This document shows, piece by piece, positions 33,853 through 41,929 of a DNA stretch of 64,000 nt. Where the stretch lies: positions 1 through 64,000 of the forward strand of contig CAYORT010000002.1 of NCBI GenBank assembly GCA_964406465.1, in the 5' to 3' direction. The first letter of the stretch is position 1. Each line of letters starts with the position of its first letter. Under the pieces are notes generated by a model. The model searched no databases. It was not told the origin of the DNA and saw only the letters and a list, made by a program, of their open reading frames with translations. Source of the DNA: JAHEZL01 sp964406465 (GTDB lineage Bacteria; Bacteroidota; Bacteroidia; Flavobacteriales_C; GCA-002722245). Both the position numbers and the translations under genes were made by a program.

Positions 33853-35870
33853 ATTTCAAATTAGTTTCTCCATATTCTCCAACCGGCGACCAACCCGAAG
33901 CGATTCGACAATTGGTGGATGGCATAAACTCTGGTGTTGAACACCAAACACTACAAGGTGTTACTGGTTCCGGTAAAACATTTACCATGGCCAATGTCAT
34001 CAAAGAAGTTGGAAGACCAACTCTAATTTTAAGTCACAACAAAACTTTAGCAGCGCAGCTTTACGGCGAGTTCAAACAGTTTTTTCCCGAAAACGAAGTG
34101 CATTATTTCGTTTCTTACTACGACTACTATCAACCCGAAGCTTACTTACCTACCACAGGAACTTATATCGAAAAAGATTTATCGATCAATGCAGAAATAG
34201 AAAAACTTCGATTGGCTACCACCTCTGCATTGCTCTCTGGAAGAAGCGACATCATTGTTATTTCATCGGTATCATGTATTTACGGTATGGGAAATCCCGA
34301 TGATTTTACTTCAAGCATTTTTGAAATAAAAGTCGGACAAACCATAGCGAGAAATCAACTGCTTAGAAAATTTGCAGACAGTCTTTATTCGCGCACAGAG
34401 ATTGATTTAAGTAGAGGAAATTTTAAGGTGCGCGGAGATATCATCGATGTTTTTCCAGCGTATTTAGATATTGCTTACCGCATTTCTTTTTGGGGTGATG
34501 AAATAGAAGAAATTCATTCTATTGACCCCGTGAGCGGAAAAAAAATTGAAAGGATCAAAAGGTTGATGCTCTACCCTGCTACACTTTTCGTTACCTCGAA
34601 AGAGAGAATGAACGATGCCATTTTTCAAATTCAACTCGACATGGTGAAGCAGGTGGAGTTTTTCAAAACCGAAGGAAAATTAGTGGAAGCACAACGTATT
34701 CAAGAACGCACCGAATACGACATAGAGATGATGAAAGAGTTGGGTTATTGCTCGGGCATTGAGAATTATTCTCGCTATATGGATGGCCGCGCTCCTGGCG
34801 CTCGTCCGTTTTGCCTTCTCGACTATTTCCCCGATGATTTCATCATGATGATTGATGAGAGTCACGTCACAGTGTCGCAAATAAAAGCGATGTATGGCGG
34901 CGACAGATCACGAAAAATAAATTTGGTGGAATACGGCTTTAGACTGCCTGCTGCAATGGATAACCGTCCGCTTAAATTCGAAGAATTCGAATCTATTTTG
35001 CACCAAACAATATATGTGAGTGCTACTCCTGCCGACTATGAACTAGAAAAATCAGAGGGCGTTGTGGTAGAACAAATTATTCGTCCGACTGGCCTCCTCG
35101 ACCCTCTCATCGAAATTCGTCCGAGCATCAATCAGGTTGACGATTTATTAGACGAAATCGACAACACTGTAAAAAAAGGCGCACGTGTTTTGGTGACTAC
35201 CTTAACCAAAAGAATGGCCGAAGAATTGGCAAAATACATCACCAACTTAAACATCAAATGTCGTTACATTCACAGCGATGTCGACACTATGGAACGCGTT
35301 GAAATATTGCGTCAGCTGCGCTTAGGCGACATCGATGTGTTGATAGGCGTAAATCTTTTAAGAGAAGGATTAGACTTACCAGAAGTATCATTGGTTGGAA
35401 TTTTAGATGCCGACAAAGAAGGATTTTTACGCAGCGAAAGATCGCTTACACAAACGGTAGGTAGAGCGGCCAGAAACGTAGATGGAAAAGTAATAATGTA
35501 TGCCGACAAAATTACAGAGTCGATGCAAAAAACGATTGATGAAACCAATCGAAGAAGAGGCTTACAAATGGCATACAACGAGAAGCATGGCATCACTCCG
35601 CGCGGCTTAAATAAATCGCGTGAAGACATCATGGAGCAAACAGGCCTATTGAACTTCTACAAAGTAAAAAATGTAGATGATAAAGAAATCAAACCAGCCA
35701 TTGCCGCCGACCCTATCATCGAATACATGACCGCACCACAACTAGAAAAAGCCATAGCACAAACTCAAAAATCGATGGAGAAAGCAGCGAAAGAATTAGA
35801 CTTTTTATCTGCCGCGAAATATAGAGATGAGTTGTTTGCGATGAAGGAGAAGTTGGCGAAAAAAGTGTAG
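33849..35870 (+). CDS. uvrB: Excinuclease ABC subunit B
   Basis: Damage-verifying helicase of nucleotide excision repair. Walker A GVTGSGKT (37-44), beta-hairpin region VSYYDYYQPEAYLP, DEXX box at MIDESHVT, SATPADYEL, motif VI QTVGRAARN, and a C-terminal UVR domain (LEKAIAQTQKSMEKAAKELD) for UvrA/UvrC contact. 673 aa, full length. Unusually the stop is TAG and that TAG is part of the GTAGGGGC repeat that begins at 35867. Confidence 0.96.
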   Translation: MNFKLVSPYSPTGDQPEAIRQLVDGINSGVEHQTLQGVTGSGKTFTMANVIKEVGRPTLILSHNKTLAAQLYGEFKQFFPENEVHYFVSYYDYYQPEAYLPTTGTYIEKDLSINAEIEKLRLATTSALLSGRSDIIVISSVSCIYGMGNPDDFTSSIFEIKVGQTIARNQLLRKFADSLYSRTEIDLSRGNFKVRGDIIDVFPAYLDIAYRISFWGDEIEEIHSIDPVSGKKIERIKRLMLYPATLFVTSKERMNDAIFQIQLDMVKQVEFFKTEGKLVEAQRIQERTEYDIEMMKELGYCSGIENYSRYMDGRAPGARPFCLLDYFPDDFIMMIDESHVTVSQIKAMYGGDRSRKINLVEYGFRLPAAMDNRPLKFEEFESILHQTIYVSATPADYELEKSEGVVVEQIIRPTGLLDPLIEIRPSINQVDDLLDEIDNTVKKGARVLVTTLTKRMAEELAKYITNLNIKCRYIHSDVDTMERVEILRQLRLGDIDVLIGVNLLREGLDLPEVSLVGILDADKEGFLRSERSLTQTVGRAARNVDGKVIMYADKITESMQKTIDETNRRRGLQMAYNEKHGITPRGLNKSREDIMEQTGLLNFYKVKNVDDKEIKPAIAADPIIEYMTAPQLEKAIAQTQKSMEKAAKELDFLSAAKYRDELFAMKEKLAKKV

Positions 35871-35893
35871 GGGCGCACCCTTGCGGTCGCCCA
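35867..35893. repeat. REP-like element, GTAGGGGC family, abutting uvrB
   Basis: GTAGGGGCGCACCCTTGCGG followed by TCGCCCA, matching the arms at 32891-32969. Its TAG supplies the uvrB stop codon. Confidence 0.85.
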
Positions 35894-35960
35894 ACGTAAA
35901 TAAATCACAGATATAATAATAAAAAGGGACGGTCACCATTTTTTCATTTTCGAAATTTAC

Positions 35961-36105
35961 TTATTCAATCCATCTCCCTCCCATCTCTCAGGCATTAACG
36001 CACGCCCTCTTCTCTAAGAGGGAGCAGTTAGCGCTTCCATTGTGTTAAAACTAAACTGCTTAATATGTATGTTTGATTTGTTATGAAAAAACAGGATATT
36101 AGCAA
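35961..36105 (+). repeat. 145-bp direct repeat, copy 1
   Basis: Identical to 36947-37091 except 2 positions (143/145). Internal features: CCCTCTT/AAGAGGG hairpin (about 36004-36021), a TATGTTTG -7 box (36068-36075) and an ATG (36083) opening MKKQDISNN. The unit spacing is 986 bp and encloses one gene. Confidence 0.92.
36068..36075 (+). promoter_or_regulatory. -7 box TATGTTTG inside repeat copy 1
   Basis: TAnnTTTG match, 7 nt before an ATG. The same box recurs at 37054-37061 in copy 2, so the repeat can carry a promoter ahead of whatever follows it. Confidence 0.45.
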
Positions 36106-36242
36106 TAACAAATCTAAAACGCCATAACAAGATTTTCTGCGATTAATTTTTCTCTCCTTTCAAATAAAAAAGTATCAACGTAAGGAGGAGATCGACATAA
36201 TATGCAAGGATAAATGTTATGTAAAACTAAAAGACTGCTATA

Positions 36243-36890
36243 ATGCTAAATCTTTTCAAGAAAAATTCACCTATTGATAAAGAAACTCTGATTCGAATTC
36301 TAGATGAGACGGTTTCGACTCGACTTGAAAATAAAAACTTCAAGTATGTCAATGGTTCAGTATGGCACACTGACAATAAGAATTCAATAACACAAGTAAT
36401 AAAATATGTAAAACTAAAAGGAGAACAAGGAACATTCTGTTGGGGTGTTTGCCTTGATTTCGTGCCGACAATTTCAGACAATAAAATGAAATATCATGGC
36501 ACCAACAAGAGCGTGACGCTTCATCTCTTTGAATGGCCCAACGAATACTATGGAACCCAAACTAGTAATAATCTTTCAACACATTGGGGCGAAAAGGAAG
36601 CAAGACAATCCATTAAAAAACTCTTCAATAACTGCGAAAAGAAAATACTTGATTGGTTCGAAAATTCAAACAACATTAACAGCTTAATCGGAATTGCTAA
36701 TCGACAAATAAAAACAGGTAAGGATTATAATTTACATTCGCCAAACCCCAAATATGTTTTAGCCTTCCTACTTGCAAAAAATGGAGAAATAGACAAAGCT
36801 ATCTCGACATTTGAACAACTTTCAGAATTTGATAATAACGAAGAATTGAGAAACAAAATAAAACAGGAATTAACAAATATCGGCACTTAA
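36243..36890 (+). CDS. DUF4304-like protein of unknown function (215 aa)
   Basis: The N-terminal 130 residues resemble the DUF4304 family (DETVSTRLENKNFKYVNGSV, TQVIKYVKLKG, FCWGVCLDFVP); the C-terminal part is helical and TPR-like (YVLAFLLAKNGEIDKAISTF). No catalytic motif seen. Cytoplasmic. It lies between the two copies of a 145-bp direct repeat and next to restriction and DNA-damage genes, so it was probably acquired or moved together with the repeat. A purine-rich AAGGAGGAG at 36181-36189 is unusual for this genome but too far upstream to be its ribosome binding site. Confidence 0.65.
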   Translation: MLNLFKKNSPIDKETLIRILDETVSTRLENKNFKYVNGSVWHTDNKNSITQVIKYVKLKGEQGTFCWGVCLDFVPTISDNKMKYHGTNKSVTLHLFEWPNEYYGTQTSNNLSTHWGEKEARQSIKKLFNNCEKKILDWFENSNNINSLIGIANRQIKTGKDYNLHSPNPKYVLAFLLAKNGEIDKAISTFEQLSEFDNNEELRNKIKQELTNIGT

Positions 36891-36946
36891 CTGCAAGCAT
36901 GCGCAATAAATAGGAATAGACAACATTTTGCATTTCTTAAAGCACA

Positions 36947-37091
36947 TTATTCAATCCATCTCCCACCCATCTCTCAGGCATTAACACACGCCCTCTTCTC
37001 TAAGAGGGAGCAGTTAGCGCTTCCATTGTGTTAAAACTAAACTGCTTAATATGTATGTTTGATTTGTTATGAAAAAACAGGATATTAGCAA
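36947..37091 (+). repeat. 145-bp direct repeat, copy 2
   Basis: Second copy, same orientation, 986 bp downstream of copy 1, differing at 2 bases. It ends 48 bp before the mrr remnant and carries the same hairpin, TATGTTTG box (37054-37061) and ATG (37069) opening MKKQDISNN. Confidence 0.92.
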
Positions 37092-37139
37092 CAATTGTAA
37101 AAAATGCAAGAAGAAAAACTAGAGCAAAAGCCTTGACAA

Positions 37140-38021
37140 ATGGATATACCTAAATTCGACGAAACTTTTCTTCCAATTTTAGAAGTTCTAAAAAATGGCA
37201 AAATCATTAAGTCCAGAGAACTTATAGAAAAAGTGAAAACTAAATTCTATTCAGAATTAAGTGAAGAACAATTGAAACAAGAAACTAAATCTGGAGATTT
37301 ATTAATAGACAATAGAATTGCTTGGGGTAAATCCTATCTTAAAAAAGGAGGTTATATTTTCTTTCCCGAACGCGGATAAGTTCAAATAACAGAAAAAGGA
37401 AGAAATCATTCTACCTCCTTAACTTTAAAAGATTTAGAAAACGAAAACTCCCTATTTGATTTTTACAAAAACGAAAAGTCGACAAGTCAATTAGAAAATA
37501 AAAGCAGTATTGATATCTCATCTCCGCAAGATCTAATCGATGAAGGATTCAACAGAATTGAAAACGATGTAAAAGTTGAACTTTTAAATAAGTTAAAAAA
37601 TATCGATCCTTACTTCTTTGAGAAAGTTGTACTTAAGCTTCTAAAGAAAATGGGGTATGGTGAATTCATCGAAACATCTAAATCTAACGATGGAGGAATT
37701 GATGGTATCATCAATGAAGACAAACTTGGTCTTGATAAAATTTATATTCAAGCAAAAAGATTTAACGAAGGAAAAGTAAGATAAAAAGATATTAGGAATT
37801 TTATAGGAGCAATGAGTGGTGATACAAATAAAGGTGTTTTTGTAACAACATCATCTTTCGACGAAAAAGCAATTGAAAAAGCTCGATCTGCTCACCACAA
37901 AATTATTTGCATAGACGGTCAAAAGCTAGTAACACTAATGCACGAATTCAATGTCGGCATTCAAGTAAAAACAACATACGAAATAAAACAAATAGACGAA
38001 GACTTTTTTGACGAACAATAA
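37140..38021 (+). pseudogene. mrr: Mrr-family restriction endonuclease, broken by two in-frame TAA codons
   Basis: Type IV-like endonuclease for modified DNA. One frame runs 37140-38021 with stops at 37377-37379 and 37782-37784 but no frameshift. N-terminal winged-helix Mrr_N domain (FLPILEVLKNGKIIKSREL, AWGKSYLKKGGYIFFPERG), then VQITEKGR after the first stop. The PD-(D/E)xK nuclease core is conserved: GYGEFIETSKSNDGGIDGII, then IYIQAKRFNEGKVR, stop, KDIRNFIGAMSG and KGVFVTTSSF. All active-site residues (D, QxK) survive, so decay is recent, or the stops are sequencing errors. The surviving pieces are 79 and about 70 codons. Confidence 0.8.
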
Positions 38022-38128
38022 TTTCAACAGTTAAGACTTTACCTCCATTCCAATTTTTTCACGACGAATCTGCCCCCATTTTATTCAAGCATTCTAAACA
38101 CCGTTATATCCAACTTCAAACAAAACTA

Positions 38129-38184
38129 TAGCGATTAAAAATCGCTACGATAAACATTTCAAATTCGCTACGCAAAATTTGAAA
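38129..38184. repeat. Pair of adjacent palindromes sharing a CGCTACG core
   Basis: First palindrome 38129-38147 (8-bp perfect arms, 3-nt loop), second 38157-38184 (9-bp perfect arms, 10-nt loop). CGCTACG occurs in the right arm of the first and in the loop of the second. May be a terminator of the mrr locus or the scar of a small mobile element. Confidence 0.5.
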
Positions 38185-38249
38185 TATCAAAGCAAATTTT
38201 ACTCTCAAACATTTCAATAGAACCTTATTATAATGAAACAAAAACATCT

Positions 38250-38257
38250 TATATTTG
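38250..38257 (+). promoter_or_regulatory. -7 box TATATTTG of dinD
   Basis: Exact TAnnTTTG match, 67 nt before the dinD ATG at 38325; the leader would be about 60 nt. No convincing TTG -33 at 19 bp (TTA at 38228-38230). Confidence 0.5.
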
Positions 38258-38324
38258 AACCACTAAGCAACTTGATTTGATCACATTAAGTGCTACCTAA
38301 CTAAAACAATATTATTTAATTAAA

Positions 38325-39182
38325 ATGAACAACGCATCTTCAAACAATAACCAAACTATTTTTGAGCAGATAAAAAATCTTGACGAAAATGGCAATGAAT
38401 TTTGGGGCGCACGAAAGCTCTCGAAAATTTTGAAATATTCGGAATACCGACACTTTTTACCGGTAATAGAAAGAGCTAAAGAAGCTTGTAAAAATAGCGG
38501 ACAGGAAATTAAAAACCATTTCGAGGATTACCTCGAAATGGTAGAAATAGGCTCTACGGCTTTCCGAAAGGTCGATAGCGTTAAGCTGTCGCGCTACGCT
38601 TGTTATTTAATTGTCCAAAACGCCGATTCTTCTAAGGAAGTAGTAGCCTTAGGCCAAACCTATTTCGCCGTGCAAACCCGTTTGCGTGAAATCACACAAA
38701 TGGAGCAGTACAATCAATTAAGCACCGAGGATGAAAGAAGATTATTTCTACGCAACGAATTGAAACAGCATAATATTCAATTGGCAGATGCAGCAAAAAA
38801 TGCAGGTGTAATAGCTCCAATGGATTATGCAATTTTTCAAAATCATGGCTATCTTGGTTTATATGGAGGTATCGATGCGAAAGGAATCCATAAAAAGAAA
38901 AGCTTGGAAAAAAACGAGAATATTCTCGATCATATGGGGAGCACAGAATTGGCAGCCAATTTATTTCGTGCCACTCAAGCCGAAGAAAAATTACGCAGAG
39001 AAAATATTAAAGGAAAACAAAAAGCCAATCAGGCTCATTTTGAGGTTGGCAAAAAAGTGCGTCAAACTATTAAAGAATTAGGTGGCACTATGCCAGAGAA
39101 TTTACCTTCAGCAGAAAGCGTGAAAAAATTAGAAAATAAAACAAAAGCAAAATCATTGAAAGCTAAAAAGAAAAAGGAATAA
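38325..39182 (+). CDS. dinD: DNA damage-inducible protein D (DinD)
   Basis: SOS-associated protein known in E. coli to antagonise RecA filaments. The Bro-N-like N-terminal part reads GNEFWGARKLSKILKYSEYR, followed by DSVKLSRYACYLIVQNADSS and FAVQTRLREITQME, and the C-terminus is Lys-rich (KAKSLKAKKKKE). 285 aa is the family length. Patchy distribution and frequent carriage on mobile elements fit its place in the island between uvrB and the TPR gene. No LexA box was recognised. Confidence 0.88.
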   Translation: MNNASSNNNQTIFEQIKNLDENGNEFWGARKLSKILKYSEYRHFLPVIERAKEACKNSGQEIKNHFEDYLEMVEIGSTAFRKVDSVKLSRYACYLIVQNADSSKEVVALGQTYFAVQTRLREITQMEQYNQLSTEDERRLFLRNELKQHNIQLADAAKNAGVIAPMDYAIFQNHGYLGLYGGIDAKGIHKKKSLEKNENILDHMGSTELAANLFRATQAEEKLRRENIKGKQKANQAHFEVGKKVRQTIKELGGTMPENLPSAESVKKLENKTKAKSLKAKKKKE

Positions 39183-39409
39183 CATCTGTCTTTAAAACAA
39201 AGCAAATATTCACAGGCAATAAAAGAAATCACGTAAACAAAATCCCTCAAAAACGTGTTTGTGAATAACTAATTTTAAAGCCCATTTTCAAATTTACTCT
39301 CAATCAATACGTTATGGTTTTATCCACAAAAATTGGTGAATAAGTATATCTTACAGCTATTGTAAGATTTAAATTAAAAACAAATATTTGAGAATACTGA
39401 AGCAGGTAA

Positions 39410-40810
39410 ATGGACGAAAACGAATACAATCAGGAATCAGACGAAATTTTGAACGACATCGAGAGATTCGAAGAAATGGTTGCGCGAAATGATTTGTATT
39501 ATTTCGACCGCGAAAAATTCTCGGGCATCATAGATTATTATGCCAATCAAAAAGATTATCAAAGAGCAATGCTCGTGCTTAAATATGCAAAGTCTCAACA
39601 TCCCGAATCGAAAGAATTGATGTTGAATGAAGTGCAAATTTTAACAGGCAATTACAAATACAAAAAAGCATTACGACTTCTGGCGCAATTAGAAAATGAA
39701 TTGCCTTGGAACGCCGAAGTGTATTTAACCAAAGCAACTATTTTAAGTAAATTGAAATTGCACGAAAAAGCAGTTATCTATTTAAAACGTGCTTTAGATT
39801 TTGCCGATCATAAAGATGAAATTTATGTGATGCTCGCTTTTGAATATCAATTCTTAAACGACTTCGACAAAGCCATTGAATATTTCAAAAAAGCATTGGA
39901 AGACAATTCAGAAAATGAAGCTGCACTTTATGAGTTGGCTTATTGCTTCGATGTAAACAACTACAACGAAGAAGGAATTGATTTCTTAATGAACTACCTT
40001 GAGAAAGAACCTTACAGCGATGCTGCTTGGTTTAACCTAGGTAACCTTTACACCAAAATTAACAAAGTTGAAGAAGCCATTGATGCCTTCGATTTTGTTT
40101 TGGCTATCAATCCGAATTTCGCTGCCGCCTACTTTAGCAAAGGAAATCTTTTGGCGCATTTAAACAAGCACGAAGAAGCTATTGCGGTGTACAAAGAAAC
40201 CTTCGAGCTGGAAGCTCCGGGCGGCGTAGTGTATTGCTACATTGCCGAATGTTACGAGAAATTAGAAAAGTTTGAACTTAGCTTAGAATACTATAACAAA
40301 GCGATTTCTTTAGACCCCGAATACGGCGACTCTTGGCTGGGAAAAGCTATTTGTTTAGATGAACTAGGGAGAACTAAAGATGCTTACAACTGTATTCAAA
40401 AAGCTTTAGACATCGACAAAGAAAATGCCGACTACTGGTATGCTTTTTCTGAGTTGGAAGATAAATTGGGACAAACGGAAGAAGCAATTTTCTCTTTCAA
40501 AAAAGCATTGAGCTACAATCAGGAAGAACCTGAATTGTTTTTAGAATTTGCCGATTTGATTATGAAAACCAACAATCATGAATTGGCTGTTGAAGCCATT
40601 CACGAAGGTTTAAATTTGCACGGTGATTTCCATAGATTTCATTACTACTTGGCAGCCATCTATCTAGAAAGAGGCTCTTACAACAAAGCCTACGAGCATT
40701 TTGAAAAAGGATTAATTATGAATGCACGTGATTGCGAGTTTTTGTTTGAAGTAATGCCTGAGGCTAGAAGCAATCAGAACATTCTTGAACTAATCGATTT
40801 GTACAGATAA
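39410..40810 (+). CDS. Tetratricopeptide-repeat protein (466 aa)
   Basis: Cytoplasmic scaffold of about eleven TPR units of 34 residues (examples AVIYLKRALDFADHKDEIYV, AIEYFKKALEDNSENEAALY, SLEYYNKAISLDPEYGDSWL), preceded by an acidic N-terminus (MDENEYNQESDEILNDIERF). No signal peptide. Conserved TPR proteins of this size are common in Bacteroidota core genomes; partner unknown. A near-consensus AATATTTG sits about 20 nt upstream of the ATG. Confidence 0.88.
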   Translation: MDENEYNQESDEILNDIERFEEMVARNDLYYFDREKFSGIIDYYANQKDYQRAMLVLKYAKSQHPESKELMLNEVQILTGNYKYKKALRLLAQLENELPWNAEVYLTKATILSKLKLHEKAVIYLKRALDFADHKDEIYVMLAFEYQFLNDFDKAIEYFKKALEDNSENEAALYELAYCFDVNNYNEEGIDFLMNYLEKEPYSDAAWFNLGNLYTKINKVEEAIDAFDFVLAINPNFAAAYFSKGNLLAHLNKHEEAIAVYKETFELEAPGGVVYCYIAECYEKLEKFELSLEYYNKAISLDPEYGDSWLGKAICLDELGRTKDAYNCIQKALDIDKENADYWYAFSELEDKLGQTEEAIFSFKKALSYNQEEPELFLEFADLIMKTNNHELAVEAIHEGLNLHGDFHRFHYYLAAIYLERGSYNKAYEHFEKGLIMNARDCEFLFEVMPEARSNQNILELIDLYR

Positions 40811-40833
40811 TCAAAAATCAAGAATATATCTTT

Positions 40834-40861
40834 GTAGGGGTGAGCTGCTGCTCGCCCCTAC
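40834..40861. repeat. REP-like hairpin, GTAGGGGY family
   Basis: GTAGGGGTGAGC (40834-40845) pairs with GCTCGCCCCTAC (40850-40861), one mismatch, 4-nt loop. Same GTAGGGG opening as the elements at 32891 and 35867. It lies between convergent genes and may act as a terminator. Confidence 0.8.
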
Positions 40862-40864
40862 GCA

Positions 40865-41278
40865 TTACTTGTAAAAAGTATATCTTTCATCACCACACTT
40901 CGTTCCCGGTCGGGTGATCTCCATTAATTTAGCACTTAAAAACTTAAATTTAAAAGTCCCACCCCATGCCAATTTACTATCGGTAATTTTTAGCTCACTG
41001 CCATTCAAAGCGTATTTCACAAACACTGTATCATCCAACACCAAGGGATCGATGTACCAAGCCGAATCGGATTTACCAGCCACAGTGTCGAAAAAGAAGG
41101 TAAGTGTACGGTAATTAGAGAACTGATCACAAGAGTATTTCTGCAGTTTCCACACACCATGAATGGTTTGACTATTTTCCTTACTGCAAGCCGAAAAAAT
41201 CAAAATAAGGGAAACGAAAAAAGCACTTAATCCTCTTTTTACTGTTAACAACTTGCTTAATTTAACTTGCTTCTTCAT
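40865..41278 (-). CDS. Lipocalin-like lipoprotein (137 aa)
   Basis: N-terminal signal with lipid Cys at FSACSKEN (about residue 31), then a single small beta-barrel-type domain starting HGVWKLQKYSC, the G-x-W opening of lipocalin-like domains, with paired strands (YALNGSELKITDSKLAW, FKFKFLSAKLMEITRPG) and three further Cys residues. Role unknown; probably outer-membrane anchored facing the periplasm. Confidence 0.7.
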   Translation of the reverse strand: MKKQVKLSKLLTVKRGLSAFFVSLILIFSACSKENSQTIHGVWKLQKYSCDQFSNYRTLTFFFDTVAGKSDSAWYIDPLVLDDTVFVKYALNGSELKITDSKLAWGGTFKFKFLSAKLMEITRPGTKCGDERYTFYK

Positions 41279-41334
41279 TGCTCTATTTTATACTTTAACG
41301 CAACACTATTGCTTTAAATGTTGTATTAGTTGCA

Positions 41335-41550
41335 ATGTTAGATAAAGAATTTCAATATTATATCAAACACGAAAAGGATTTTATCCAGCAATACCCCAAC
41401 CGCTTTATCATGATACTTAACGAAACGGTGGTTGGCGTTTACGACACCGAAGAAGCCGCATACTACGATATGGTAGAGCGCAACATCACCACTCCGGTTT
41501 TGGTTCAACAATGCTCGGGTGCCAACGGCAGAACATCACTCTTCAATTAG
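41335..41550 (+). CDS. DUF5678-like small protein (71 aa)
   Basis: Short cytoplasmic protein with the pattern YIKHEKDFIQQYPNRFIMIL, VVGVYDTEEAAYYDMVERN and PVLVQQCSG, resembling DUF5678 (a small domain describing y-P-g-k-x-I-h-d...v-v-G-...T-x-x-E-A). Function not known. It starts 57 bp from the divergent lipoprotein gene and ends before a bidirectional terminator. Confidence 0.7.
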   Translation: MLDKEFQYYIKHEKDFIQQYPNRFIMILNETVVGVYDTEEAAYYDMVERNITTPVLVQQCSGANGRTSLFN

Positions 41551-41567
41551 TCACAGGTATAAATACA

Positions 41568-41599
41568 AAAAAGCTGCTTCTTTTCAGAAGCAGCTTTTT
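41568..41599. terminator. Bidirectional terminator before rpmE
   Basis: AAAAAGCTGCTTCT (41568-41581) and AGAAGCAGCTTTTT (41586-41599) form a perfect stem with a 4-nt loop between convergent genes. Confidence 0.9.
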
Positions 41600-41616
41600 C
41601 TTTATAGCTTTTAATA

Positions 41617-41874
41617 CTAAGCTTTCTTAGCGTGCTTAGCGTATCTAGTTTTGAATTTGTCAATTCTACCAGCTGTATCTACCAAGTTCATCTTACCTGT
41701 GAAGTACGGGTGAGAAGTCATAGAGATATCTAATTTATATACTGGGTAAGTTTTACCTTCGTATTCAACTGTTTCAGTAGTTGCAGCACAAGACTTAGTC
41801 AAGTACATATCACCATTCGTCATGTCTTTAAACACTACTTCTCTGTATTCTGCTGGATGGATATCTTTCTTCAT
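41617..41874 (-). CDS. rpmE2: 50S ribosomal protein L31 type B
   Basis: Ribosomal large-subunit protein. Starts MKKDIHPAEYREVVFKDM and has SHPYFTGKMNLVDTAGRIDKF, the L31 signature. It lacks the CxxC zinc ligands of type A L31, so is the zinc-independent (type B) form, usual in Bacteroidota. ATG 41874 is preferred over the in-frame start at 41898 by family alignment and by a TTG-20-TATTTTTG promoter just upstream. Confidence 0.95.
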   Translation of the reverse strand: MKKDIHPAEYREVVFKDMTNGDMYLTKSCAATTETVEYEGKTYPVYKLDISMTSHPYFTGKMNLVDTAGRIDKFKTRYAKHAKKA

Positions 41875-41895
41875 ATAAAATTCTTTAATGGGCGA

Positions 41896-41926
41896 CAAAA
41901 ATAAGTGAAGTTTTTGGTTTAGCCAA
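41896..41926 (-). promoter_or_regulatory. Promoter of rpmE: TTG - 20 bp - TATTTTTG
   Basis: On the minus strand TTG (41926-41924) and TATTTTTG (41903-41896) are separated by 20 bp, 21 nt before the ATG at 41874. A full Bacteroidota-type promoter. Confidence 0.7.
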
Positions 41927-41929
41927 GTT

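Larger units (their letters stand above)
35894..36242. other. Intergenic region holding repeat copy 1
   Basis: Contains direct-repeat copy 1 (35961-36105). The rest is AT-rich with no recognisable gene, apart from the 14-codon mini-ORF starting at 36083 within the repeat and a possible AAGGAGGAG purine run at 36181-36189 upstream of the 36243 gene. Confidence 0.6.
38022..38324. other. Intergenic region with two palindromes
   Basis: No gene seen. Holds TAGCGATT-aaa-AATCGCTA (38129-38147) and TTTCAAATT/AATTTGAAA (38157-38184, 10-nt loop containing CGCTACG), plus a dinD promoter box at 38250. Confidence 0.6.

Noticed and set aside
35961..37091. Direct repeats considered as integron attC sites
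   Set aside because: The R' and R'' core motifs (RYYYAAC/GTTRRRY) are not found in the right palindromic arrangement and no integrase is present.
8593..38021. Genetic code change with TAA as a sense codon
   Set aside because: Almost all intact genes here, including dapD, rlmI, mnmA and tex, end at TAA exactly where the family ends, so TAA is a normal stop.
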